A DNA stretch of 64,000 bases from Rhodamnia argentea. Taxonomy: Eukaryota; Streptophyta; Magnoliopsida; Myrtales; Myrtaceae. The notes under the pieces are model-generated. The model saw only the letters and a program-made list of their open reading frames with translations, made no database searches and was not told the DNA's origin. Positions 12,838 through 24,365 of the stretch are shown one piece after another; position 1 is the stretch's first letter, and the number at the start of each line of letters is the position of its first letter. The stretch covers positions 2,300,001 through 2,364,000 of the forward strand of contig NC_063152.1 in the NCBI RefSeq assembly GCF_020921035.1, given 5' to 3'. The translations under genes were made by a program, and so were the position numbers.

Positions 12838-13172
12838 TCGTCAAGAAAATCATAAACCTATTGTACAACAATCAATCCAGTCTTAAAGCTTTCGACTTGA
12901 GGATTTGCCAGTTTAGTATTAAATCTTTTAATAGTGCCAATTTAACATTTTGATAATTTGTCAGTTTAGCCCTAAATATGTTTTTTTTTTGTATAATTGG
13001 GCGGAAGGAGTACATTGGCAAATCGTCAAACTGTTTAGGGCTAAATCAGCAAACAAAAAAAAGTTTATGGCTAAATTAGTAACTTGTCAAAATGCTCAAG
13101 ACTAAATTGGTACAATTGAATGTTTAAAACTAAATTGATCAATGTACGATAGGTTTAGGACTTTTTGGACAA
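12838..13172. mobile_element. Inverted-repeat (MITE-like) element, family A, copy 3
   Basis: The left end has aatcataaacctattgtac and the right end has gtacgataggtttagga, its inverted counterpart. The interior alternates 'gtttagtattaaa' and 'ctaaattggtacaat' modules. It sits just upstream of the P450-like flank duplicate. Confidence 0.6.
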
Positions 13173-13189
13173 TTTGCTTGACTTTTATT

Positions 13190-13381
13190 TGATGCATCGA
13201 CGCTGTAAAGAGTTCACTAAACAAGCAGATGTGGGTCCTCTATCCTACACATCGACCGGGAACGCTGCGATTCACTCCAAACGAGAAGGGGTTATAGGGC
13301 TTCTCTTGTCATGGCATATGCTCGTAAAACAGATCGAAGTTCTCCTTTAAATTGAGGCGACCATATGCCATGACAAGAGAA
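13190..13381. repeat. Relic of a P450 3' flank, with a 21-base inverted repeat
   Basis: The stretch 13300-13358 (tgtcatggcatatgctcg onward) matches the 3' flank of the P450 at 17968-18022, and weaker similarity extends upstream through a shared 'cctct...cacac...gggaac' segment. The motif cttctcttgtcatggcatatg at 13299-13319 is repeated in inverse orientation at about 13360-13380. The simplest reading is a leftover of a lost tandem P450 copy. Confidence 0.5.
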
Positions 13382-14249
13382 GTACTTAACCTCGTACTTT
13401 ACATGTTCTGTCCTTCATCATAAAGGGTTTTGGTCTTGAATAGCAAATCAAAGGTTTGGTGAAACACAACAAATGATGTTTTCTACAGCAAATCAAGCCT
13501 TGATGGGACTCGCATTCCTTTGACCTAGTCATCTGAGTTCGGTTGACTCTTTGGAATGTTCAAATCTGTTTGGTTGCTATCTTACGTCACATTGAGATTC
13601 TTATGAGCACCAATAGCAATTGCCAGCCAATACAAAATCAACCGGTCGAATATACTCTTGCGGGCCAAAAACGCTACCCGACAATAGCTATAATAAACAG
13701 AAATATACGATGAATTTCATGTAAGAGGTAGTGTTCGGACAGCAAGATATAAATCTTTGGGATTAGACAATTTCCAAATTACATCATGGAGGAGTCAAGC
13801 TTCAAAGTCGTGCTCTTCTTTCCCTTTTTCGCTTTTTCCCTTCTCTTCATCTTGAAGCCGATCGTCCAAAGGCATGCAAACCCTAGAAGCAAGGACCGGC
13901 TCCCACCAAGCCCTACTGGTCTTCCCATCTTAGGCCATCTCCATCTGCTTAAAGAGCCGGTTCACTGAACCCTACATGCTCTCACGGAGAGATATGGCGA
14001 CGTCTTGTTGCTTAAATTCGGCATGCATAGAGTATTCGTTACCTCTAACCCGTCCGCAGTTGAGGAATGTTTCATGAGGAACGACATTATCTTTGCCAAT
14101 CGGCCGCGCACCCTTGCCAGGAAGCACCTCAACTACGACTCCACCACCATGGGACTCGCCTCGTATGGTGATCACTGGCGCAACCTCAGGCGTCTCACGA
14201 CATTGGAAATGTTCTCCTCCGCCTGCATGGCCATGTTATCAGCCGTGAG

Positions 14250-14535
14250 ATATGGCAAGTTTTAGGCTTTCGGGTAAATAAATAGAAAGAGCACCTCATC
14301 GACTATCAAGAGGCATTTTGTTATTTGCAAATAGCATGAAACTGTTAGATGTTTCTCTTAGAATTAACTTCCAATAGAATTAGGCACATACTAAATCACA
14401 AGGTTATAAAGTTTTTTTGCCTCGTCTGTCGGTTTTTTTGTATGGAAATATTGAAGTGTTCAGTTTATGGTGGTGCTTGCCTGCTCGGCTTATCGGATAT
14501 ACACGGGTATTCATCGTTTATATCACTATTGTCAG
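14250..14535. mobile_element. Unclassified 286-base insertion in the P450 coding region
   Basis: It interrupts the codons for LSAVR-HDQVRLL: removing it exactly restores GTG AGG CAC GAC. The last five bases (GTCAG) nearly copy the five bases before it (GTGAG), which would fit a 5-base target duplication. GTGAG at its left and CAG at its right also resemble splice sites, but splicing there would remove 291 bases including GTGAG and shift the frame. Confidence 0.55.
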
Positions 14536-14731
14536 GCACGACCAAGTGAGGTTGCTGCTAAAAGGACCGTTTCATGAATCGAACCGATGGTGGACAAAGA
14601 CCGAAATGAGATCGAAATTCAGAGAACTCTCAATCACCGTCGTGATGAGAATGATCGTAGGAAAGAGGTACTACGGCAAGGCCATCGTCGACGAGGAAGC
14701 TGCAGAGATCCGTCTGCATGATAAAAGAGGT

Positions 14732-15748
14732 TGTTAAAATTGTGTCTCGAGTTTGGCTCCGTTTACGAGACCCGACACACGTGGAGTATTTACTCTCAAT
14801 CCATGCGCATCCTTTCTCTTCAAGCGGGATGACAAGCAAAATCAGAAGATTGTAGAAAAGAAGAATTCTGGAAGGAATCAATTGTGATTTCTTTATTCCT
14901 TCTTTTGTTTACAAGGCTATAAGCACACTTATATACAGAGAAGAGTACCAACCTTAATTGACCTACAAATCAGGAGATTTACATAGAAACATGAGATATA
15001 CATAGAAATAGTATAAAATAAGAAGAACTCTTCCTATTTTGAATCTAATAGACAGCTTACGCTAACAAAGATTTGTTTTTAGACAGAAAGAATGAACGAT
15101 ATGGAAATCCTAGCATTAAAGAAGTGCATGCTCAATGAAGATGAGGCTCCATTTGTCTTCTTGCCTTTATGCTCTTGTCTCTTTGTTAGCTTTTCATCAC
15201 TTGGCCGGCAAGAGGAAAGTAAAGGTCAAAGAGTGCACGTCCATTTCTTTTCCTTCTTGCTTGTGGGTGCCCATCGACCATCGACCATCGACCATCCATC
15301 ATCATTAGATTCCCCATGGATTATGGTGAACGTGGGAACCGAAAGGTAAGATATCTTCATGGACTTTTTTCAAGAAGAAATCTAATGATGATGTTTTCTT
15401 GTCTCTTTCACCTATCCCATAAGGAGTAAAGACCTCTATGAAGAGAGAGGTAAGAGAACAAGAGCTCAAGAGACGATGAGAGTCTAAAGCTCAAAGAGGT
15501 TTGTTTGTCGTGTCGAGTCCATCGAGTTGAGATATTAAACACTGTGGGTATCAAGTGTATAATCTAGGATTGGGAAACTCTTGAGCGCAAGTGATTGTAA
15601 TTCTCAGATTTATTAGTGGATTATTTTGTTGTTGGCTCTCCCGTGGACGTAGATTCCAACATTTGGACCGAACCACGTATAACTTGTGTCATTTATTGTT
15701 CCTTGTTTTATTTTTCTGTCGATTTCTATAGCTCCCGATATAATTGCA
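14732..15748. mobile_element. Copia-like LTR fossil inside the P450
   Basis: It starts TGTTAAAATTGTGTC and ends ...ATAATTGCA. It is flanked by near-matching 5-base sequences (GAGGT at 14727-14731, AAGGT at 15749-15753). Toward its right side it has a segment of the 'cccgtggacgtag...ccgaaccacgta' kind that I associate with the R/U5 part of plant Ty1/copia LTRs. No gag or pol is recognisable, so it is either a solo LTR or a fragment, at about 1.0 kb. Confidence 0.6.
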
Positions 15749-16186
15749 AAGGTCACGATCCACTTCCGCTGCGGTACCGATTTCGCAACAGAGGTCGTGG
15801 AGCTTCATGGAAATGCGAATTTAGGTGATTATCTACCAATCTTTCAGTGGGTTGATTTCCAGGGAGTTGAGAAGAGGATGAAGAGGCTGATGATGAAAAC
15901 GGATAGGTTTTGCCAGAATTTGATCGATGAAATTAGATGGACGAGGAAGGAGGTGTCCCGGGAAGAAAGGAAGATGACGACATTGATTGATGTTCTGTTG
16001 TCCCTGCAAGAGAAGGAACCAGAATCTTATACTGACCAAACCCTCAAGGGTGTTATTATGGTAACCATGCTTGCTTTTGTCCTAACACCAGTGGAATTTA
16101 TTAGCGTTTATTGTAGTTATCTAGCTAATTCACGTCACCTATCACTTGACTTTTTCTAGATAAAGCATGCCGCAAAAAGGAAAATG

Positions 16187-16505
16187 ACACAAATGATGCC
16201 TAAATTTTGGTTCAATGTGCAATGTCATCCCTAAATTTTTTATTTGACTAATATTATTCCTAAACTTTAGCTCAATGTGCAATACGGTTCTTGAATTTTT
16301 GGAACATGTTTAACTTAATCCCTAAACTATAAGAAAATATTCAAAATCGTCCTTGAACTTGAATTAATAGAATGACTACATTGAACATCTTTGTATAATT
16401 CATGAACTAAGTTAAATATATTTCAAAAGTTCATGGACCATATTGATCAAATTAAAAGTTCGGGACCACATTGAGCATTAGATCAAAATTTAAGGACTAT
16501 TTCTG
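16187..16505. mobile_element. Inverted-repeat (MITE-like) element, family A, copy 4
   Basis: The left end tgcctaaattttggttcaat and the right end (agatcaaaatttaaggac) are inverted copies; the interior alternates 'cctaaac' and 'gttcatggac' modules. It lies within the P450 intron and accounts for about a third of its length. Confidence 0.6.
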
Positions 16506-19500
16506 TCAGTGTCACTAAATATGACAAGCTATTACGTGTGTTTTTAGCTTTTAGTATAAATTGTGAAGTTGATTGATGAGTCTAACTAACGGGTAACCTT
16601 TTTTATTGTTCTTTTCTGCCAACAACTGTTTAGACGCAGGACTCCTATTGAAATTTTGGCATATTTCATTGTAAGGTGCAGGCATGTCATTGTTGACTAG
16701 CATCTAACAAGCAAGCAGAACGAATTGAAATGAGTTCTAACAATAGCTAAAGGGGGTAAATGCCTTAATGAAATTAGGTCAACTCAGGCTAATAAACAAG
16801 GATACAATCTTACAAAGCCGTTTTCATATATTTAGGATCGTGATTTGCCCATAAAACAAGCAAGAAATTCTTCGGAATTCTAATCTTAATCGAGATTAAT
16901 CTCGGTCTTAACCTTTCTATGAATCCCTTAGGTTTTACCGGGAGATCAGGACACTAATTTACTATTCTCATTAGGAACTTTGAGTGATTCAGTATAGGAC
17001 AGAGCCTACTATCTTCGAAGATCATATCATGTCTTATTCTACTTCTGCTTTTTCGATCTCTACATAAATAACGTTCCAATTCTTGTTCACATGTTTATAT
17101 AGGCGTTACTCGGCGCTGGCACTGAGACTGCATCGGCTACCCTCGAATGGGTGATGTCTCTTCTCCTGAACAATCGGGATACATTGGAGAAAGCTCGAGT
17201 CAAGATCGAGGCCAACATCGAGCAAGACCGCCTCATTGCCGAACATGACCTACTGAACCTGAATTACCTCCAAGCAGTTGTGAACGAGACACTGAGGCTG
17301 CTTCCGCCGACCCCGCTTTTAGTATCGCACGAGTCATCAAGTGCCTGCAATGTTCTTGGGTATCATGTGCCCAGACGCACCATGTTGTTAGCCAACTTAT
17401 GGACCATCCACAGGGACCCTCAGCTCTGGGAGGAACCAACGGAGTTCAAACCAGAGAGATTTGGAAACGGCGGTGATCAGAGGGAAGAGAAGAGCGGTGA
17501 TTTCAAGTTCCTTCCGTTCGGTGCCGGGAGGAGAGCTTGCCCCAGGGCTAACCTGGGAAGGAGAGTGATTGAATTAGGGTTAGGGGCATTGGTTCAGTGG
17601 TTCGGGTGGAAAAGGGACGGCGAAGAGGCGATCAACATGATCGAAGGGACGGGTCTTTCGATGCCGAAGTCGCAGCCTTTGGAGGTTTTGTATAAACTGC
17701 GGGAATCCATGATCCGCCTCCCTCTCGACAACCATGGAGACATGATCGGTCCACACACGACTGATCTAATGATGTTTCAAATATGCTTCGTAAAACATCA
17801 AATGCTGGGCATATGATTCGGTTCTTCTGTTTGATTATGACATGATTCTCAGCATGTTTTCACTGGTTTTTCGACAAGCTCTGACTGGACATGGAACCTC
17901 TGCCTTGCACACTAACGGGAACACGGTGAGGAGTAGAGGAGCTTCATCCACTAAGATTTATTTTGTCATGGCATATGCTTGTCAAAAGTTTGAAGTCCTC
18001 CTATGAATTGGGACGATCCAAATCTCGGAAAAAAAATCATAAATATGGAGAATTTTTCAGGTGAGCATCTACTATATGTGTAATTGAGAACTTGATATGA
18101 TGTGTATCCTTTCTTTCTAAGGTTTGAGAGCAGCAAGACCATTATATAATAGGAGAGTACTTAGTGTCGCGACCTTCCCAGAGGTGGACCGTCAATGGAA
18201 AGTCTAATGAATTACTAACGGGAATGAAGATTCCTCCCACGAGGCAATTGCTCTCGTTTAACATAGGTTCTTCCAAAGCCTACCAACCTCAACTTAGTAC
18301 TCAATTTAAACATATAATTTGTCTTACCTTTTGGAGCCGCTACTAATCGGTCATGTGTCGATTAGACACCCAAGTATGATGTGGGAGAACATTTTACTTC
18401 CGTGAACAAGAGATCCAATGAATTCGAGGATTTGGCTATGTTACATTTTGCTTATAATTGTTTTTGGGTTTTCTTGTTTATAGAATGAACTCCCTAAATT
18501 CAACGTGGACATAACTCAATTAATGCACCTAATCTAATTTGCGTCGATGAGATAACATAAAGTCCTAAATCATGTATGCTATGTTATAATGAATTAACTT
18601 TATGCAATGCTATGGGATTGATTATTAAAGCTAATGACATGAAATGTCGTGAATGCTATGACATTCAATAGAATTAATCATGGACTAATCCTATGATGCA
18701 AGATATGATGAATGCTTGTCTGTAGTATTTTTTTTGGGTAAGGTAAGAAGTAGCTTGTCTGTAGTATTTTTATGCTCACGAAAATAGCAAATTAAATCCT
18801 AGGACCCTATGTGTGACCTAATGAGCTAGCCATTAGTTTTTAACTAAATGCAACGCGGATGATACATGTACTGTTAGATAAATGTGTGGTTTGATATTTA
18901 ATCATTCTATCACTCCACGTGGAATATTTAATAAGAGAGACAAATGGGGTCTGAAAATATTTGAACTCAAGACCTCCTCTTTTGATACCGTGTGAGATTT
19001 TGTGGTACCATTGTCAAATGTTCTAAAAGCTTAAACTGTTAGATGAATGCGCGGTTTGATTTTTTTTAATTTTTTTTTTATGAAAACTGCGGACTATCCT
19101 ATTATATGCATTCTAGAACTAGCAAGTATCTGCTGTAAACAATAAATTATGAATGTGCTCTAAACTCTAGATATGCATGAGACAAGGACGTGCTATAAGT
19201 GATAATGCTCCGATGCATCGAAATGCACATGATGTTTAGAATTCATCACAAGCTAATTTGAGGCAATCACATTTCAACCAATCACGGCAAGCCACGCAAG
19301 AAGGTATTAGGGCTTGATCTTATTGCCTTTTCCTAAAGCTCTGGACCCGGAAGCCCCCTATTAGTCTGGCATTGGAGCTGGGTCTTTAATATGCCTAGCT
19401 GTGAGCTATGGTCGTGAGCTCTTACCTAGTGGCTGGCGAGTGCAATGAGCATTGTTTTCAAAGTGAATTTTTTGAAAGTGAAAGGATTAGAGAAAAAAGA

Positions 19501-19664
19501 AAGGGTCAGGAACCACCCATGCTATTATATGAGAAGTGTTTTCAAAGTGAATTTTTTCGCGGTGTATTTGGGGGCTTGGACAACACGTTAGGCCCAAACA
19601 TCGGGTGGGCCCGGGTGATCACCTCTTAGACAAACTTGGGCTCCTTGCTTCTACAGTTCTGCAT

Positions 19665-19800
19665 CAGTTTGGGCCTGGAGAAGGTAAGTGGGCCATGATT
19701 GGGCCTTCTGAGCTCAATGTGTTTGGGCTTAGTGGGCCTTACGGCCCATCACACAACACTCCATCCAGCTTCGCTCTGCAATTTCCCTTATTTAACCCCG
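19665..19800 (+). promoter_or_regulatory. UCH2 promoter with clustered site II (TGGGCY) motifs
   Basis: Within about 80 bases there are four TGGGCC/TGGGCT motifs (near 19669, 19690, 19699 and 19732) plus an inverted GGCCCA at 19743. A TATA-like ttatttaa lies at 19788. Site II motifs are TCP-factor targets common in plant housekeeping promoters; that they act here is inference. Confidence 0.5.
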
Positions 19801-19927
19801 AATCATCTCCTCCCTCCTCTCTCTCTCTCTCGCTCGCTAATCACTCTGTCTTGGAGGGTTTTAGTTCTGCACGTCTTCTCTCTGCGCATCAGACTTGCTT
19901 CGCTGTACCCGTTCGGCACCAGGTTCT

Positions 19928-19953
19928 CGCTCTCTCTCTCTCTCTCTCTCTCT
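19928..19953. repeat. CT microsatellite in UCH2 leader
   Basis: About 13 CT units lie just before a candidate 5' UTR splice donor (gtatgt at 19967); the matching acceptor would be at 20455, nine bases before the ATG. Confidence 0.8.
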
Positions 19954-20463
19954 TGCTCTGCACTAAGTATGTGTTTACGATTGCAGTTCAGTCTCAGCTC
20001 ACGCACTGTTTGGTGGCCGGTTATTTCATCATTGATTCAACTGGGTGTTTGTCTGATTAACGAAAAGCTTCGGATATTTGTAGAAATTGGAGGGTCCTAC
20101 CTCCGCGAGCTGGTTGTGCTTCCTGTTGTGTGTGTAATGGAACTTGTGCATAACCTTTTGGCTTTTCTAATTTGAAGCTGATATTGTGGATTTTTTTTTT
20201 TTTTTTTTTGCTTTTTAAGAATTGGTTTAGTTGATGAAGTATTAAAGCTTTCTGTTGAAAATTTATTGTGCCTCCAGTTGAGATTAGTATTGTTTGCCCT
20301 TATTGCATTTTGAAACTCATTCCGTCATTGTCATGTTTTACTGTATCCTTTGTTGCAATTGGATATAAATTTCTTTGGATTATAGTTTCAGAACACGTGC
20401 TGGGATAGCCATTTGGCCGCAATCATTAAAAAAGTTTAAATCTTTTTTCTTGCAGGTTCCATA

Positions 20464-23400
20464 ATGTCTTGGTGTACAATTGAGTCTGACCCTGGTAAGT
20501 TTTCCATTTAAGACCTTGCTTTTTAATTGTTTTAGGACATCAACAAGGAGTGTTTCAACTTATGGAAGGTTTTTATTGATTCACATGCACAGTGTGAACT
20601 ATGAAAGCCTTTTATTTTGCAGAATCTATTTTCTGATTGAGCTTGAGGATTTTTTTATTTAGACTAGTTTAGATATTGGTCATATGTTTGCAGGTAGTGG
20701 TGCCAATGCATATAGATAGCGGCTTTGCTTATGAGACTGAATCTTGTGTCCACATTCTGCTTTGCCTGTTTGAACCTTTTGGTTAAAAGTTTAGACGTCA
20801 TTCTCTCTCTTGGGAAGACTAGAATCACAATATAGGAATTCAGACTCAGAAATTTGGGGCTGGGGGGAGGGAGAAGAAGAGCTCTTGAGGCTATATCTAT
20901 ATTGTCTAATGAGGTGGAAACTTGAGCAAGTTGTACAAAATGATTACATTGTATGTCTGTGCAGTGCCGTCTCCTCAGATTGTATAGTGAATTTATTCTG
21001 TTCTATCGAGCTTAACATTAAATAAAGCACGTGACCCTTTGAGAGGTTTGATAGGTTGCATCCTGGAACTTGAAGTGATTCTGCTTTTGATTTGTTAGAT
21101 TAAAATGTCAATGCATCTTCAAAGGAAGGCAGGACCATGAGAGATTTTGCAATTTATTAGTGTATTGTTTTGATATTATTATGCTCATCAGGAGTATGTT
21201 GGTTTATTTGTAAGCTAGCTGTGTCCTGAAGCATCATGCAAAATGGTTGCACCAATATCGATGATCAGAGTTCATCTTCTGTCCTTGACTTTAAGTCTAA
21301 TCTTAAATGAACATGATGATTAATAAGGCAATAAGATAAAACCAATGAATGGTATGAGAAGAACAAGGGGCTTTGTTTTCAATTGCATGCTTGAGTATCT
21401 TGTTGTCTTCAGTGTTATGATGAATTGATTGGGGGTGTTGTAATTTTAGATGTCATTAATTGTTGCTAGAAAGGTGAAGGGCTAAATATTTTGGGCATGA
21501 ACCTTGAGAATTCTGTCATTCTACACATTGCCAGAACTATGATTTTGAGAGCTTAATGTCTTCTTGCATTCCAGGTGTGTTTACAGAACTTATACAGCAG
21601 ATGCAGGTGAAAGGGGTCCAGGTAATTGTCTTGGATCACGAACTATTGTACTATATGGTTTTGTGTTCAGTTGTTGTGGCTTTATGCTCAAGTGAGATGG
21701 TGTTGAGGAAGTTGTGCCATCTATCCTTTTGAAGTTTGCTATGGATGTTCTTGGTTTTCTCAACCATTCTGTTTATCTACCCGGTGTTCTAGACTGTAGT
21801 GCCACATCAATAGTTTGTTATATTTGCATATAACCATCTTTGGAACTTCATTATGCGGGTGTAATTTCAGCCTTTGCCATTAATTTTCTTTGCCCCAAAG
21901 TCTGCAATTAGCTATTTGGATTGGCATGTAGGCGCTGCTTAGGATGGATAGTGAAGTGGCTGGCCTTGGACATCTTCAGTGGTAAATTAGTGCATGCTCC
22001 TGTAGGTCAGGAATTGCCAATAATACAGCCCAAACATGTAGTATTTTTATCCTGACCTAGTGTGAGATGAGAATCAAACACGGCTTAATCAGTAGAGGAC
22101 AGGTAATTTAGACTTCTTGGGCACTGGCCAAGTGTGTTGAAGACAATTAGTCAGCATGCTCATTCTGGGGCATTAGAAAAGGAGATTACTGTCTGATAAG
22201 TGAATGAATCTAGTTCATAGAAGTTGAGTTTATGAGTACTTGGATTTAGTTTTGGGTTTTAGTATGGTCAGGCTAAAGGACAGGAAGATAGATGAACAAG
22301 CATAATTCCAGGCAAAGTACTAGGTTTAAGTTCCACTTAGCAAAGTACAAGGTTTAAGTGGTCACTTGACTGGAAGTTTTGAATCCTGCTTTAGAAAATT
22401 AGCTGTAATTCCAGGCAAAACATAAACACCTTCTGCTTAACTCTTATGATTGCACCACACAGAAGGGTGTCTAAAAGTTTGGATAATAGGAGTGAATTAT
22501 GTTGCTGTTTTCCCCTCAAAGCGGAAGTGCTTAAAGTATCTATCCTTACGAAGAAGGTAGGCCATTATCTACAAACTGAGAACTGCCACGCTCTTATCAA
22601 TTTGTCTTACAAGAAAAGAAAAGAAATTGTGAAGATTTTTGCAGAAAACAAATTCTAATTAGCTAAACTCTGGGGAAGGTATAATAAACTTGACCTCTTT
22701 AAAAACTCAACATGGAATTCATCACTAATCTGAACTGTTGTCTGTTAGTGTACAAACTATAAGTTCTAATGGAATTGCAAGAACTTAAATGGGTTAGCCT
22801 TGAGGAGACCTCTTTAAATGCTCAATGTGGGATTCATGAATACTACGAAATTTTATCTATTGATGTATAACCTATAAACTCGAGGAGTGAAAGTGTAAGA
22901 ACTTAAATGGGTTAGCCAAAGGGCACATAGGTAATGTCACATTCAGTTTAAGTCCAAAGTCATTTATTTTGGCCCATTTGCTTGGTTTTCAGTTTTTCTA
23001 ATTTACCCTAAAAATTGCTTTTGTTTTTTTTTTTTTTTTTTTTGGGTTATAACCGTGATTCAAGTTCAGTTTGTCTCTTTTTTATGTTGACTCGGTATGA
23101 GTCCTCTTGGTCACCTATAGTTGTAGTTTGAGAGATGAACTGTGTACACAGCTATTAGATCTTTTTAAGCACCCTTCCAACATCTCTACCTTATAGAAAA
23201 TGAGAAAGTGTGATATGCATCTTGCTATCATTATGCAGGTTGAGGAGTTGTATTCGTTGGACCTTGACTCATTGAACAGTCTCAGGTTCATGTCCATCAA
23301 TGCTTCAGTTCCATATTGTTATCTACCTGTTTTGGAAGCAACTTCGTAGGCTCATCCATTATTATCTGGTGAAGTTCTTAAGCATTTTGTGTTCTTCAAC

Positions 23401-24365
23401 ATGATAGGCCTGTATATGGATTGATTTTCCTTTTCAAATGGCGCCCTGGGGAAAAGGATGATCGGGTTGTCATAAAGGATCCAAACCCTAATTTATTTTT
23501 TGCCAGTCAGGTGATTTTTAGTGGTGGTTCAGTCTGTAGACATTGATGGTTTTCTCATTTTTCATGATGTTAATTATGATTTCTCTAGGTTATTAATAAT
23601 GCATGTGCAACCCAAGCAATACTGTCCATCCTGATGAATTGTCCGGACATAGATATTGGTCCTGAATTGTCAAAGCTGAAAGAATTCACCAAAAATTTTC
23701 CGCCTGAGCTGAAAGGTTTGGCAATAAATAACAGTGAAGCTATACGGATTGCTCATAATAGTTTTGCGAGGCCTGAGCCTTTTGTTCCGGAGGAACAGAA
23801 GAATGCCACTAAGGAAGATGATGTGTACCATTTCATAAGTTATTTGCCTGTCGATGGAGTATTATATGAGCTTGATGGATTAAAGGAGGGACCCATCAGC
23901 CTTGGTCAATGTCCTGGTGGGCCAGGTGACATGGATTGGCTTCAGATGGTGCAACCAGTGATCCAGGAACGGATTGAGAGGTATTCGAGAAGTGAAATAA
24001 GGTTCAACCTGCTGGCGGTCATCAAGAATAGGAGAGAACTATATACTGCTGAAGTTAAGGAGTTGCAGAAGAAAAGGGAGCGCATATTGCAGCAGATAGC
24101 TGCTTTGCAGGTGGAGAGGCTGATGGATAATAGCAACTATGAAGCACTCAATGAATCGCTGTCCGAGACAAACGCCGCTATTGAGGCCGCTACTGAGAAG
24201 ATCTTGATGGAGGAGGAAAAGTTCAGGAAGTGGAGAACCGAGAATATCCGGAGAAAACACAACTACATTCCTTTCCTGTTCAATTTCCTCAAGCTTCTTG
24301 CCGAGAAGAAGCAGCTAAAGCCACTCATCGAGAAGGCCAAGCAGAAAGCAAGCAACTCTAGGTGA
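20464..24365 (+). CDS. UCH2: Ubiquitin carboxyl-terminal hydrolase, UCH37/UCHL5 type
   Basis: Five coding exons: 20464-20494, 21575-21621, 23239-23285, 23408-23510 and 23589-24365, all GT-AG, giving 334 residues. This is a cysteine deubiquitinase (peptidase C12). The catalytic set is visible: oxyanion Gln76, Cys82 in NNACATQA, His157 in VYHFISY and Asp172 in LYELDG, with the spacing of human UCH37. Residues about 235-334 form the UCHL5-type C-terminal extension, a Lys/Glu-rich coiled coil ending in a basic tail ([19 protein letters not shown]). In animals that tail binds the proteasome subunit RPN13; in Arabidopsis UCH1/UCH2 affect shoot architecture through auxin-related proteins. The ATG was chosen because [17 protein letters not shown] is the conserved N-terminus. 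The gene looks intact. The 1.6-kb second intron contains a diverged tandem duplication. Confidence 0.95.
22690..22918. repeat. Diverged tandem duplication in UCH2 intron
   Basis: Two adjacent units of about 110-120 bases each run from 'gacctctttaaa' to 'agaacttaaatgggttagcc'. The unit ends are nearly identical and the middles diverged. Confidence 0.7.

Larger units (their letters stand above)
9019..13785. other. 4.8-kb spacer rich in small transposons
   Basis: No gene was recognised. It holds the bHLH copy 2 promoter side, a GGAACC-type hAT-like fragment (9484-9615), a family B inverted-repeat element (9953-10198), two family A elements (12170-12485 and 12838-13172) and a short segment (about 13190-13381) that resembles the 3' flank of the P450. 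The rest is AT-rich and unassigned. Confidence 0.6.
13786..17816 (+). pseudogene. CYP81-family cytochrome P450, apparently a pseudogene
   Basis: Reads as a CYP81-type P450: N-terminal membrane anchor (residues about 8-25), Pro-rich hinge (PPSPTGLPILGHLHLL), I-helix (LLGAGTETASATLEW), K-helix ETLR, FKPERF, and the haem loop FLPFGAGRRACPRANL. These are monooxygenases of the ER membrane acting in specialised metabolism. Signs of loss: a TGA at 13966-13968 where relatives have Arg; a 286-base insertion after 14249; a Copia-like LTR from 14732; and CPR instead of CPG in the haem loop. Coding pieces are about 13786-14249, 14536-14726, 15749-16060 and 17103-17816. The family's usual single intron is 16061-17102, joining ...KGVIM to ALLGAGT, enlarged by a family A element. 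Much of the frame is still open, so decay looks fairly recent. A truncated but expressed transcript cannot be excluded. Confidence 0.85.
17817..20463. other. Spacer between P450 relic and UCH2; includes UCH2 promoter and 5' UTR
   Basis: No gene was recognised. At 17968-18022 is the P450 3'-flank sequence that has a copy at 13300. From 18160 to about 19100 the sequence looks like old repeat DNA: it starts tgtcgcgacc, and has two related stretches near 18869 and 19038 that begin 'actgttaga'. From 19660 on it is UCH2 promoter and leader. Confidence 0.5.

Noticed and set aside
14245-14535. Genuine extra P450 intron
   Set aside because: Splicing at the GTGAG and CAG sites would shift the frame, and this family normally has one intron, at 16061.
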